Shown here: in pieces, positions 8,292 through 17,354 of the stretch
How the letters are laid out: every line of letters starts with the position of its first letter
Position numbering within the stretch: the stretch's first letter is position 1
DNA from: Paenibacillus prosopidis
Lineage (GTDB): Bacteria > Bacillota > Bacilli > Paenibacillales > Paenibacillaceae
NCBI RefSeq assembly: GCF_003337375.1
Contig: NZ_QPJD01000021.1
Location: forward strand, 1-64,000
Reading direction: 5' to 3'
Length of the DNA: 64,000 nucleotides
Translations under genes and position numbers: made by a program
Notes under the pieces: model-generated
What the model was told of the DNA's origin: nothing
Databases searched by the model: none
The model's input: the letters and a program-made list of their open reading frames with translations, nothing else

Positions 8292-11201
8292 ATGAGCATC
8301 CATGATGAGCGTAATCATTCGCCTTGGCAAAGCTACTATGGTCCCAATCTCGGGTATGTGCAGGAGCAATATGAACGGTTTTTGACCGAGCCGGATTCTG
8401 TTGAGACGTCACTTCGCGAGCTGTTTGTTCGCTTTGGAGCACCTCCTTCCGTATCACTCGGAGCAGCTCCAAGCACATCGGCCAAACCGGATCCGCAACA
8501 GGTAACGAAAGCAGCTGCTCCTGGTCCGATTGATGCAAATATGTTGAAGAAGGTCGTGGCTGCACATCAGCTGATGCTGAACATTCGCAGATACGGCCAT
8601 TTAGCCGCGGATATTGACCCGCTGGGATTCAGCCAAGCTGCTGATACGAAGCTGCTCGAGCCGGAAACCTTCGGATTGACGCAGGCGGATTTGACAGCTA
8701 TTCCGGCATCGCTGATTTGGGATAATGCACCCGCATCGGTTCTTAACGGCTGGGACGCAATTACTCGCTTGAGAGAAATTTATACCCGCTCTGCGGCATA
8801 TGAATTCACACATATTCATGATGAGAACGAACGCAATTGGCTCCACAAGCAAGCGGAATCGGGTTCATTTCCTGCGCCGCTATCGGCAAGAGAGCGCTCC
8901 GCTCTGCTTGAGCGTCTTATGGAGGTTGAATTTTTCGAAAATTTCCTGCACCGCACATTCGTCGGTCAGAAACGCTTCTCCATTGAAGGCCTCGATATGC
9001 TCGTACCGGTATTGGACGAAATCATTCGTGCCGTCGCGCATGACGGGGCGAGCCACATTCTTATGGGGATGGCGCACCGCGGTCGTCTGAACGTATTGAC
9101 GCACGTACTTGGCAAGCCTTATGAAAAGATCTTCTCCGAGTTCCATCATGCACCAAACAAAGAGCTCATCCCGTCTGAAGGGTCCATGGGCATTAACTAT
9201 GGATGGACGGGCGACGTAAAATACCATCTCGGTGCGGACCGGGCTGTTAAGGAAGGCGAGACGGTTCGCGCGAACATTACGCTTGCGAACAATCCGAGTC
9301 ACCTTGAGTTCGTTAACCCGGTTGTGGAAGGGTTCACGCGTGCGGCGCAAGAGGATCGGACTAAGCCCGGTATGCCGGAGCAGGATCTGGCAAAGGCCGT
9401 TACGATTTGTATTCATGGCGATGCCGCATTCATCGGCGAGGGCATTGTAGCGGAAACGCTCAATTTCAATAAGCTGCAAGGGTACCGCAATGGCGGAACG
9501 CTTCATATTATTGCAAACAATCGTCTCGGCTTTACGACAAACAGCTTCGACTCCCGTTCGACACATTATGCAAGTGACCTTGCCAAAGGCTTCGACATTC
9601 CGATTGTACACGTAAATGCGGATGAGCCGGAAGCGTGCTTGGCGGCAGTTCGTCTCGCTTGCGAATACCGGCTCCGCTATAATAAAGGATTTGTTATTGA
9701 TTTGATCGGTTACCGCCGGTTTGGCCATAACGAAATGGACGACCCGGAAGTAACACAACCATTAATGTATGCGAAGGTTCGCAATCATCCAACGGTAAGC
9801 GCACTTTACAGCGAGCAGCTGAAGGGCGAGAAAGCGATCACTGATGAGCAGATAGAACAATTGCGTCAGCGCACGAATGGTAAGCTTCAAGCTGCTTACG
9901 ATGCAATGAAAGCTAATGAAGGCAAGTCGCATGCTCATGGGGAGCAGCTGCAAGCTGTCCACGCTACCGAAGAGATTCGTACGGCGGTTCCGATCGAGAC
10001 GCTGCGCGACATTAATTTGGAGCTGCTTAATCGTCCAGAGGGCTTTACTGAATATACGAAGCTTCAACGCATTTTGCAGCGCCGGGCTTCGGCGTTGAAT
10101 GATGGTGAAAAGGTTGAGTGGGCTCATGCGGAGACGCTTGCGTTCGCCACTATATTGGCAGATGGCACGCCGATTCGTCTAAGCGGTCAAGATTCGGAGC
10201 GCGGAACTTTCGCGCATCGTCACATTATGCTTAACGATTACGCAACTGCAGCGAAGTTTTCCCCGCTGCACATCCTGCCGCAAGCGAAAGCATCCTTTGC
10301 TGTTCATAACAGTCCGCTGTCAGAAACGGCTGTTCTCGGCTTTGAATACGGCTATAACGTTTTCGCACCGGAAACGTTTGTTATTTGGGAAGCGCAATAT
10401 GGTGACTTTGCCAACGTTGCACAAGTTATTTTCGATCAATTCATTTCAGCGGGACTTGCAAAGTGGTCACAAAGATCAGGTATCGTTATTTTGCTGCCGC
10501 ACGGCTATGAAGGCCAAGGACCAGAGCATTCCAGCGCGAGATTGGAACGTTTCCTCCAGCTTTCTGCTGATAACAATTGGACGGTAGCGAATCTGACGAC
10601 ATCTGCACAATATTTCCACTTGCTTCGCAGGCAAGCGTCGCTGCTTGGGACAGAGAACGCACGTCCACTCATCCTTATGGCGCCGAAGAGCTTGATCCGC
10701 AATCCGCGCGTCGCTTCACATGGCGTTGAATTTAGCGAAGGTTCATTCAAGCCTGTGCTGCCGCAATTTAGCTTGACGGAGCCGAAGGAACAGAAGGATA
10801 AAGTGAAACGGTTGCTTCTTTGCACCGGTAAGGTTGCCGTAGACATCGAAGAAGCGCTTGCTTCTGCGAACGCTGAGGATTTTGAATGGCTGCGCGTCGC
10901 AAGGGTGGAACAGCTTTATCCATTCGCGCAAGCAGATATCGAGCGTATCGTGAAGCAATTTGATAAGCTTGAAGAGATCGTATGGGTACAAGAGGAGCCG
11001 AAAAATATGGGTTCCTGGAGCTTCATGGAGCCGCGTCTCCGCGCATTAGCGCCTAAGAAAGCTTCGGTGCGTTACGTTGGCAGACCGGATCGTTCCAGTA
11101 CGGCAAGCGGACACCAAGAGGTGCATGCCGCAGAACAAAAATCGATTATTTCGACAGCTTTAAACGGCAAGCCAGTTGAAACAAGTTTGATAAGGGGGTA
11201 G
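8292..11201 (+). CDS. odhA: 2-oxoglutarate dehydrogenase E1 component
   Basis: Thiamine-diphosphate-dependent E1 of the 2-oxoglutarate dehydrogenase complex (TCA cycle), which decarboxylates 2-oxoglutarate and passes the succinyl group to E2. About 969 residues, near the usual 940-970. Landmarks are the N-terminal YYGPNLGYVQEQYERF segment, MAHRGRLNVL, and the cofactor region with GDAAFIGEGIVAETLNF and NNRLGFTT. The C-terminal transketolase-like part carries GQDSERGTFAHRH. The ATG at 8292 is preceded by AGAGGGTGG at a somewhat long spacing; an in-frame GTG at 8277 lies inside that site. odhB follows after six bases. No E3 (lpd) gene is nearby, so that subunit must be supplied elsewhere. Confidence 0.95.
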   Translation: MSIHDERNHSPWQSYYGPNLGYVQEQYERFLTEPDSVETSLRELFVRFGAPPSVSLGAAPSTSAKPDPQQVTKAAAPGPIDANMLKKVVAAHQLMLNIRRYGHLAADIDPLGFSQAADTKLLEPETFGLTQADLTAIPASLIWDNAPASVLNGWDAITRLREIYTRSAAYEFTHIHDENERNWLHKQAESGSFPAPLSARERSALLERLMEVEFFENFLHRTFVGQKRFSIEGLDMLVPVLDEIIRAVAHDGASHILMGMAHRGRLNVLTHVLGKPYEKIFSEFHHAPNKELIPSEGSMGINYGWTGDVKYHLGADRAVKEGETVRANITLANNPSHLEFVNPVVEGFTRAAQEDRTKPGMPEQDLAKAVTICIHGDAAFIGEGIVAETLNFNKLQGYRNGGTLHIIANNRLGFTTNSFDSRSTHYASDLAKGFDIPIVHVNADEPEACLAAVRLACEYRLRYNKGFVIDLIGYRRFGHNEMDDPEVTQPLMYAKVRNHPTVSALYSEQLKGEKAITDEQIEQLRQRTNGKLQAAYDAMKANEGKSHAHGEQLQAVHATEEIRTAVPIETLRDINLELLNRPEGFTEYTKLQRILQRRASALNDGEKVEWAHAETLAFATILADGTPIRLSGQDSERGTFAHRHIMLNDYATAAKFSPLHILPQAKASFAVHNSPLSETAVLGFEYGYNVFAPETFVIWEAQYGDFANVAQVIFDQFISAGLAKWSQRSGIVILLPHGYEGQGPEHSSARLERFLQLSADNNWTVANLTTSAQYFHLLRRQASLLGTENARPLILMAPKSLIRNPRVASHGVEFSEGSFKPVLPQFSLTEPKEQKDKVKRLLLCTGKVAVDIEEALASANAEDFEWLRVARVEQLYPFAQADIERIVKQFDKLEEIVWVQEEPKNMGSWSFMEPRLRALAPKKASVRYVGRPDRSSTASGHQEVHAAEQKSIISTALNGKPVETSLIRG

Positions 11202-11207
11202 TGACTA

Positions 11208-12500
11208 ATGGCTGAAATTATAGTACCAGAATTAGGCGAGTCCATATCAGAGGGTACGATTACGAAATGGTTTGTGAAGGAAGGCGACTCTGTCAATCAG
11301 GGAGATGTCCTGCTGGAGCTTGAAACGGATAAGGTCAATATCGAAATCAGCGCTGACAACAGCGGTGTAATTGCCCGTATTGCTAAGCAAGACGGAGAAG
11401 TGGTACTTGTTGGCGAAGCAATCGGTTCGATTGGAGAATCAGCGGGTGGCGCAACGGCACCTGCTGCTGCATCAGCACCAGCTGCAGCGCCAGTCGCTGC
11501 TCCTGCAGCACCAGCAGCACCAGCAGCACCAGCAGCACCAGCAGCGCCAGTTGCACTCGCACAACCGTCTGCGCCTGTAAGTGAAGGTTCAGCAGCAGCT
11601 GTAAATGCATCTCCGGCTGCACGCAAGCTTGCCCGCGAGCAAGGAATTGACTTAACGCAAGTTCAAAGCAGAGACCAAATCGGTCGGATTTACCCAGGCG
11701 ATGTTCGTTCCCATTCCGGACAAGCACCAGCTGTAGCTACACCTGTAACTTCCGCGCCGCTTACACAAGCTGAGCCTGCTGGCGCAGCCAAAGACGGAAA
11801 GCCGACAGAACGTAAACGGATGTCCCGCCGCCGCATTACGATTGCGAATCGTCTAGTAGAAGCACAACGGACAGCAGCAATGCTGACGACGTTCAATGAA
11901 GTAGACATGACAGCGATTCTTGATTTGCGCAAACGCCGCAAGCAAGCTTTCTTCGAGAAAAACGATGTAAACCTAGGATTTATGTCGTTCTTTACGAAAG
12001 CGGTAGTCGGCGCCCTTAAAGCATTCCCATTATTGAATGCCGAAATTGACGGCGAAGAAATCGTCGTTAAAAAGTTTTATGATATCGGTATTGCCGTATC
12101 TGCTAAGGAAGGTCTTGTCGTTCCAGTCGTTCGTGATGCAGACCGGCTCAGCTTTGCCGAGATCGAGAAAAATATCGTAGATCTTGCCGGTAAAGCACGC
12201 GCGAACACTTTGTCGATCGCTGATCTTCAAGGCGGCAGCTTCACGATCACGAATGGCGGCGTATTCGGCTCCTTGCTGTCGACGCCAATTCTTAATACAC
12301 CGCAGGTCGGTATTCTCGGTATGCACAAAATCCAAGTGCGTCCAGTAGCCATTGATGATGTTCGCATGGAAAACCGTCCGATGATGTATATCGCTCTTTC
12401 GTACGATCACCGTATCGTAGACGGAAGCGAAGCGGTTCGTTTCCTCGTAACCGTTAAGGAGCTTCTTGAAGATCCAGAGCAGCTTTTGCTCCAAGGCTAA
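11208..12500 (+). CDS. odhB: dihydrolipoamide succinyltransferase (E2 of 2-oxoglutarate dehydrogenase)
   Basis: E2 core enzyme, 430 residues. The lipoyl domain is residues 1-77 with the modified lysine Lys42 in LETDKVNI. An Ala/Pro linker follows, including an AAP repeat, then an E3-binding domain ([16 protein letters not shown], about residues 130-165). The acyltransferase domain ends with the catalytic [15 protein letters not shown] second Ala/Thr-rich linker separates the last two domains. AGGGGG precedes the ATG. Co-transcribed with odhA and closed by a terminator at 12520. Order and spacing match the Bacillus odhAB operon. Confidence 0.95.
   Translation: MAEIIVPELGESISEGTITKWFVKEGDSVNQGDVLLELETDKVNIEISADNSGVIARIAKQDGEVVLVGEAIGSIGESAGGATAPAAASAPAAAPVAAPAAPAAPAAPAAPAAPVALAQPSAPVSEGSAAAVNASPAARKLAREQGIDLTQVQSRDQIGRIYPGDVRSHSGQAPAVATPVTSAPLTQAEPAGAAKDGKPTERKRMSRRRITIANRLVEAQRTAAMLTTFNEVDMTAILDLRKRRKQAFFEKNDVNLGFMSFFTKAVVGALKAFPLLNAEIDGEEIVVKKFYDIGIAVSAKEGLVVPVVRDADRLSFAEIEKNIVDLAGKARANTLSIADLQGGSFTITNGGVFGSLLSTPILNTPQVGILGMHKIQVRPVAIDDVRMENRPMMYIALSYDHRIVDGSEAVRFLVTVKELLEDPEQLLLQG
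11505..11549 (+). repeat. nine-base tandem repeat in the odhB linker
   Basis: Five copies of GCAGCACCA (the last with one change) encode the Ala-Ala-Pro linker. Such repeats can change copy number and lengthen or shorten the flexible arm without breaking the frame. Confidence 0.85.
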
Positions 12501-12519
12501 TAATAAAAACAAATATAGA

Positions 12520-12563
12520 ACCGCTCTTAAAGCAGATGAACTGCTTGAGGGCGGTCTTTTTTA
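12520..12563 (+). terminator. terminator of odhAB
   Basis: A stem of ACCGCTCTTAAAGCAG with CTGCTTGAGGGCGGT (a few G-U or mismatched positions) is followed by a T run. Confidence 0.85.
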
Positions 12564-12743
12564 TTGTGATTTAGATTAAGTATTTAAAAAATAACAATTA
12601 AAGTAAAATTTATCGATAACAGGGAGCAAAGTGAACGGTAATATTTTTTTTGTATTTTTATAGGCTGTAAGAGCAGGAAGAAGACGGTCGATGTTGAAAG
12701 TATTTGAAGATAGAGCTATTTTGTTTTTTAGAGGTGGGGTATT

Positions 12744-14612
12744 TTGTTGGTAACAGATAGAGATGGGGAGCAGTTGAAAGAAAGCGAAGATAGGTACCAG
12801 CACTTGGTGCATCTACTGCCTGATGGACTAATCGTTTATGAAAATGAACATATCGTTTTTGCAAACGTTTCCGTCCTCAAGATGATTGGTGTCAGCAGGC
12901 TGGATGAAATTATAGGGCATCCGCTATATCGATTTATTCATCCGGATTATATTGATGACCTGCCTGCTCAAATTCAATATATGATTAACGAAGCCCGTCC
13001 TTCGAATTTCGTATACAATAAGCTGCTTCGTCTCGATAATAGGGCAGTTGATGTTGAAATGAGAGCGGTTGCGGTAAAATACGACGGCAAGCAGGCCGTA
13101 CAGCTCATTATCCGTGATTTATCCGATCAGAAAAGAATGGAAGCTTCATTGAATGAAAAGGATTATTTGTACAAAAGCTTGGTGGAGAGCGTCGTAGCGG
13201 GCGTATTCGTCGGGCAAGATAACAGCATTATTTACGCTAATCCTTATTTGGCAGAGTTGTACGGCTATACGGTGGAGGAAATGCTTGCATTGACGCCTTT
13301 CGATCTATTGGGTGAAGCTGAGTTCAATAAAATAAAAAGTAAAATAATTAGTGGGGTGGTCAGTGGACAGCGACAATTTCCGCTTAAGTATAAAGGCATT
13401 AAAAAGGATGGCAGCACCGTCTATTTAGAAGGCAACAGCACGATCATTACTCTAAATGGGTATCCGTCGCTGCTTGGCACGGTGCAAGATGTCACATTCA
13501 AGCATGAACAGGATTGCTTGCTGCGAGACAGCGCCAAGGTGTATCAGAAAATAATCAAGTTCGTACCCGAACCGATCGTGTTAAGCGATGAAGGCACCAT
13601 CATTTATGTAAACAAGCTCGCCATGCAGATGATTGGCGCGTGTGAGGAAGCGCAGGTTGTCGGCAAAAGCGTATTTGATTTTATTCATCCCAGCCAGCAC
13701 AAGTATACCCAAAATACGTTGGCGCAAATTATAGCCTCTGACGAACCGACGCCATTCCAAGAGAGGGTAATCGTATGTACGGACGGCCGATTGTTAGATG
13801 CTGAGATTGCAAGCATTCGAATTAACAATTATATGGGCAAGGACGTCATGCTTAGTGTCATTCGTGATTTGACCGACCGTAAGCGATCGGAGGAAATGCT
13901 CGTGCGCTCTGAGAAGCTTTCGGTAATTGGACAGCTTGCAGCGGGAGTTGCACATGAAATTCGTAATCCGCTGACTGCGCTTAAAGGATTTACCCAGCTG
14001 CTTCGTAACAAATATGAGAAGCAGTCGCATTATTTTGATATTATGGCGAATGAAATTGACCGGATCAACCTCATCGTGAATGAATTTATGACATTAGCGA
14101 AGCCGCATTTCTCTCAATTCAGCATAGCTCAGCTTGAACCGATTATGCAGAGTGTCATTTCGATATTGGAGACGCAAGCGATTTTGCTTAACGTAGAGAT
14201 AACGGTTAAACTTGATCGCCCTTTACCGAGCATTTATTGCAATGAGAATCAATTGAAACAAGTTTTTTTGAATGTGATCAAAAATGCGATAGAGGCTATG
14301 CCGGACGGTGGAAGGGTTGAGATCACGGTAGATGCAGCGGAGGATGGATTCATTCGTATTCGTATTAACGACGGGGGTCCGGGTATCCCAGAGGGGTTAA
14401 TAAAGAAAATCGGAGAGCCGTTCTTAACGACGAAGGAAAAGGGAACTGGACTTGGTTTAATGATCAGCACGCGGATTATTGAAGCGCACCAGGGTACGCT
14501 TCAACTGCGTAGCGTGCTGAAGGAAGGAACAACCGTTGAAATTAAGCTGCCTGTTCAGGAAAAAATGATTGAGACAAACGCTTGCGCTTGTGATGCAAGG
14601 CATAGTAAATGA
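12744..14612 (+). CDS. triple-PAS soluble sensor histidine kinase (sporulation-kinase type)
   Basis: A 622-residue cytosolic kinase. Three PAS domains follow each other (about residues 10-130, 135-255 and 260-380; the repeated LIRDLSDQKR / VIRDLTDRKR ends mark their borders). The HisKA domain has GVAHEIRNPLTALKGF, and the ATPase domain has NVIKNAIEAMPDGG and KGTGLGLMIS. The TTG at 12744 (or the TTG at 12747) follows GAGGTGGGG; there is no in-frame ATG nearby. No response regulator is adjacent. The architecture resembles KinA/KinE, which feed phosphate into the Spo0F relay. The last 71 bases overlap the 3' end of the convergent MFS gene, so the C-terminal residues after KLPVQEK are shared coding space. 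Confidence 0.88.
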   Translation: MLVTDRDGEQLKESEDRYQHLVHLLPDGLIVYENEHIVFANVSVLKMIGVSRLDEIIGHPLYRFIHPDYIDDLPAQIQYMINEARPSNFVYNKLLRLDNRAVDVEMRAVAVKYDGKQAVQLIIRDLSDQKRMEASLNEKDYLYKSLVESVVAGVFVGQDNSIIYANPYLAELYGYTVEEMLALTPFDLLGEAEFNKIKSKIISGVVSGQRQFPLKYKGIKKDGSTVYLEGNSTIITLNGYPSLLGTVQDVTFKHEQDCLLRDSAKVYQKIIKFVPEPIVLSDEGTIIYVNKLAMQMIGACEEAQVVGKSVFDFIHPSQHKYTQNTLAQIIASDEPTPFQERVIVCTDGRLLDAEIASIRINNYMGKDVMLSVIRDLTDRKRSEEMLVRSEKLSVIGQLAAGVAHEIRNPLTALKGFTQLLRNKYEKQSHYFDIMANEIDRINLIVNEFMTLAKPHFSQFSIAQLEPIMQSVISILETQAILLNVEITVKLDRPLPSIYCNENQLKQVFLNVIKNAIEAMPDGGRVEITVDAAEDGFIRIRINDGGPGIPEGLIKKIGEPFLTTKEKGTGLGLMISTRIIEAHQGTLQLRSVLKEGTTVEIKLPVQEKMIETNACACDARHSK

Positions 14613-15759
14613 CAGAAGTTAATGCAATCACGATAGCACAAACCATATACATAGCGCTGTAGCCATAACGGGTTGCAAGCGATCCGAGCGTGTAGGAGCC
14701 GATACCGTACCCGAGGTCGAAGAGCAGATAGAACGTCGCGGTAGCCAATCCTCTGCGATGATGAGGTGCCGCTAACACTGCAATCGTTTGAAAGCAAGGC
14801 AGCAGAGCGCCGTAGCCGAGTCCGATAACGGCTCCCGATACGAGCAGCATAACCGGAGAATGGGCTTGGCTGAGCAGCAGCATGCCAAGAGTGAACACAG
14901 CGATCCCCGGATAAACGATAACATGCTCCGAAACGCGATCAAGCAATTTGCCAATGATTGGACGAGGCAATACGATCATAATTCCGAAGCAAACAAAGAA
15001 GTAGCCTGCGTATTGATCAATCGCTTTCTCATGTGCATATACAGACATAAACGTCACCAGGCCGCTGTAGGCGAAAGCGATCACGAAGCCGCTAATCGCG
15101 ATCGGTACTGCTTTCCGTTCCACAAGCTCCCGCCAATGAAACTTCTGCTTTGCGGCAGCAGGCTGTTGTCCCGCTATTTCAGATGACCGCTGATGACGCT
15201 TGCGATTCGTCGAGATGGCTAGAACTAAAGCAATTAACGAGCATACTGCACCTAGAACAAATAAAGCTGTAAAGCTGCCATGCGTCGTTATGGTTAATCC
15301 GACAAAAGGTCCGATGACCATTGCGAGGCTCATGAATAAGCTGAAATAGCTAATCCCTTCACCTTTGCGCTGCTCTGGGATAAAGCCGATCGCGGCTGAA
15401 TTTGTCGAGGTGGTTGCAATGGCGAAGGCGCCGCCGTGCAAAAAACGGACAAGCAGGAGCATCGCATACCCGAAAACGCCTAAGTAGGCGATAGAGCACA
15501 GCAGAAACAACAGCAAGGATACCATTACTATTTTGTGTTCGCCGAACCGGTTCATGAGCTGACCTGTGAAAGGCCTCAGCAAGACGGCAGCGATGATAAA
15601 TACGGTCATAGACAAGCCTGCGTGCGCATCTGTTCCGCCCAGTTCGTTCGTTACGTAGGCAGATAACGCAGTCGCCAGCATATAAAAAGCAAAAAACAGA
15701 AAGAAGCTGCTTAAACAAATTTTAATGAAATCTCCGCTCCATAGCTTGGTATTACTCAT
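14542..15759 (-). CDS. MFS transporter (drug/metabolite efflux type)
   Basis: A 405-residue major facilitator with about twelve membrane segments. The N-terminal half contains the loop MNRFGEHKIVMVSL typical of the family between helices 2 and 3. The ATG at 15759 is chosen because AGAGGAG lies eight bases upstream; the longer frame would run through the gap to the MarR gene. It lies 37 bases after the marR-like gene on the same strand, so the regulator probably controls its own efflux pump. Its 3' end overlaps the histidine kinase gene tail-to-tail by 71 bases. The substrate is unknown. Confidence 0.85.
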   Translation of the reverse strand: MSNTKLWSGDFIKICLSSFFLFFAFYMLATALSAYVTNELGGTDAHAGLSMTVFIIAAVLLRPFTGQLMNRFGEHKIVMVSLLLFLLCSIAYLGVFGYAMLLLVRFLHGGAFAIATTSTNSAAIGFIPEQRKGEGISYFSLFMSLAMVIGPFVGLTITTHGSFTALFVLGAVCSLIALVLAISTNRKRHQRSSEIAGQQPAAAKQKFHWRELVERKAVPIAISGFVIAFAYSGLVTFMSVYAHEKAIDQYAGYFFVCFGIMIVLPRPIIGKLLDRVSEHVIVYPGIAVFTLGMLLLSQAHSPVMLLVSGAVIGLGYGALLPCFQTIAVLAAPHHRRGLATATFYLLFDLGYGIGSYTLGSLATRYGYSAMYMVCAIVIALTSVIYYALHHKRKRLSQSFFPEQAA

Positions 15760-15796
15760 TTTTTGTACTCCTCTAAGATGACGGATGTACTTGTAT

Positions 15797-16225
15797 TCAC
15801 AGGTATTGCTCCGCATTTTTGTTTATTTTCGCCATAAATTGTTGAAAGGCTTTAATTTCATCATCTGTAATATCGGTTAAAATATGATTAACAAAAGCTG
15901 CTTCAATTGGCGCTAACGTACAGGCAGTAATCCGTCCGCCTTCCGTTATATAGAGCAGCTGCGACCTTCGGTCTGTCGGATTAGCCGCTCGCCGAACAAG
16001 CGCCTTACGCTCTAATTGATCGAGGAGGCGCGTAATGTTTGCAGGGTCCTTTCCCGTGCGCTGAGCCAGATCCTTATGGGAAATGCCGTCCTGCTCGTCA
16101 AGGCACATGAGCAGTGACCATTGCTCCGTGGTAACGTCATGATCTTGAAAAAGCTGCTGCAATCGTTGACTTAACCTTCTGCCTGTATTGCTTATGACAT
16201 AGCCGACCGAGTTATTCAATTCCAC
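15797..16225 (-). CDS. MarR family transcriptional regulator
   Basis: A 142-residue winged-helix repressor. The recognition region ISHKDLAQRTGKDPANITRLLDQLE and the wing with NPTDRRSQLLYIT are clear. The GTG at 16225 is favoured because AGGTG lies six bases before it and the length becomes typical; the open frame continues upstream to 16300 but crosses the promoter. First gene of a two-gene operon with the MFS pump. An inverted repeat over its own -10 region suggests autorepression released by a ligand. Confidence 0.85.
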   Translation of the reverse strand: MELNNSVGYVISNTGRRLSQRLQQLFQDHDVTTEQWSLLMCLDEQDGISHKDLAQRTGKDPANITRLLDQLERKALVRRAANPTDRRSQLLYITEGGRITACTLAPIEAAFVNHILTDITDDEIKAFQQFMAKINKNAEQYL

Positions 16226-16245
16226 CGTTTTCACCTGCTTTGCAA

Positions 16246-16291
16246 ATTTAGTTGTTATGACAATAATACGCTTATCAACTAAATGGGTCAA
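16246..16291 (-). promoter_or_regulatory. promoter and operator of the MarR-MFS operon
   Basis: Reading the minus strand, TTGACC (16286-16291) and TATTAT (16263-16268) are exactly 17 bases apart. ATTTAGTTG (16246-16254) and CAACTAAAT (16276-16284) form a perfect nine-base inverted repeat that brackets the -10, a natural position for a repressor. Confidence 0.65.
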
Positions 16292-16321
16292 CTGTTCCAA
16301 AAAAATAACTCTGAATGCGGA

Positions 16322-17179
16322 TTATAGGGAGTTAGAGGATTGCAGCTTATGCTGCTTGCGGTATTGCTCGGGGGTTAGATTCGTTTGCAGCTTAAAGGCA
16401 CGGCTGAAATGGGAGGGATGCTTGAAGCCTACCTCGTAGCCGACGTCCGTAATCGGCTGATTTCCGTCGATTAATTCGATTTTGGCTTGATAGATTCTGC
16501 GCTGCATGAGAAATTGAAATATCGTAATGCCGGTTACTTCTTTGAACGTTTTGGCTAAATAATATTTGCTTAGATGCAATTCAGCCTGTATGCCATCAAG
16601 CGTAACATCTTCATGAAAATGGCACTCCAAATAGGAGATCACCGCTTGTACATGATGCTCCTTGGATGATGGAAAAGCCGTTACCGCCTTCAGCGGCTGC
16701 TGGCATAGCTGGTTAATCATAATAAGAAAATCGAGCAGGAGCGCCTGAAAGCGCTGATGCGAGAAGGAATTGTGCTGCGCATACAGCTGATTCAGCTTAA
16801 GAAGCGATGCTTCAACCTCGGTTTTGTCGGAACCGCGCAGCTGCAGTCTTACGTTTTGCAGCTTCTGGAACGGGACAAGCAAATCGGCGGCAAAAGGCGG
16901 CTGGATAAATTGTTTAAAGTAAAACGGGTCGAAATGAAGGGTAGAGCGGTGATATTCCGCGCTTGGATCGACATGCGCCCTATGGAGTGTCATCCCGTGC
17001 ATTAACAGCAGGTCGCCAGGCTCGAGTACATAAATACGATCATTAATTAGATAGTTTACTTTACCGCCATGAAAGTAATAAATTTCATAATGAAAGTGGG
17101 TGTGATATGCGAAATTCACATTAAAATCTGAATTCGTATCCATTGTAAAAGGTAAGCTGAATTGATGCTGTGTGCCCAT
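16322..17179 (-). CDS. AraC family regulator with cupin sensor domain
   Basis: A 285-residue regulator. The N-terminal cupin part (HTHFHYEIYYF... and LEPGDLLLMHG) is expected to bind a small ligand. The C-terminal 100 residues hold the two helix-turn-helix units (LHLSKYYLAKTFKEVTG and VGYEVGFKHPSHFSRAFK). GGGGAGG precedes the ATG. It is divergent from the Gfo/Idh/MocA pair at 17355, its likely target. The inducer is unknown, probably a sugar or sugar acid. Confidence 0.88.
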   Translation of the reverse strand: MGTQHQFSLPFTMDTNSDFNVNFAYHTHFHYEIYYFHGGKVNYLINDRIYVLEPGDLLLMHGMTLHRAHVDPSAEYHRSTLHFDPFYFKQFIQPPFAADLLVPFQKLQNVRLQLRGSDKTEVEASLLKLNQLYAQHNSFSHQRFQALLLDFLIMINQLCQQPLKAVTAFPSSKEHHVQAVISYLECHFHEDVTLDGIQAELHLSKYYLAKTFKEVTGITIFQFLMQRRIYQAKIELIDGNQPITDVGYEVGFKHPSHFSRAFKLQTNLTPEQYRKQHKLQSSNSL

Positions 17180-17354
17180 CGAAGTGCCTCCCCATTTTGA
17201 ATATCATCATTATACACCAACCACAGTCAAATAAAAGCATAAACAGGCTAATGCGAATGAAGCCGCAAAGCCCTCAAGGTGCTACCATAGAAGCAGGTAC
17301 ATTACAGCACGGCAATCTATTCTATTACTTTGAAAATAAAGGGGCGAATAAGGG

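Noticed and set aside
8880-9758. A 292-codon minus-strand frame inside odhA
   Set aside because: It lies wholly within a conserved gene, has no family resemblance and no ribosome site; a by-product of codon bias.
11297-11727. Antisense Ala/Gly- and Leu/Val-rich frames in odhB
   Set aside because: They mirror the Ala-Pro linker repeat and have no independent support.
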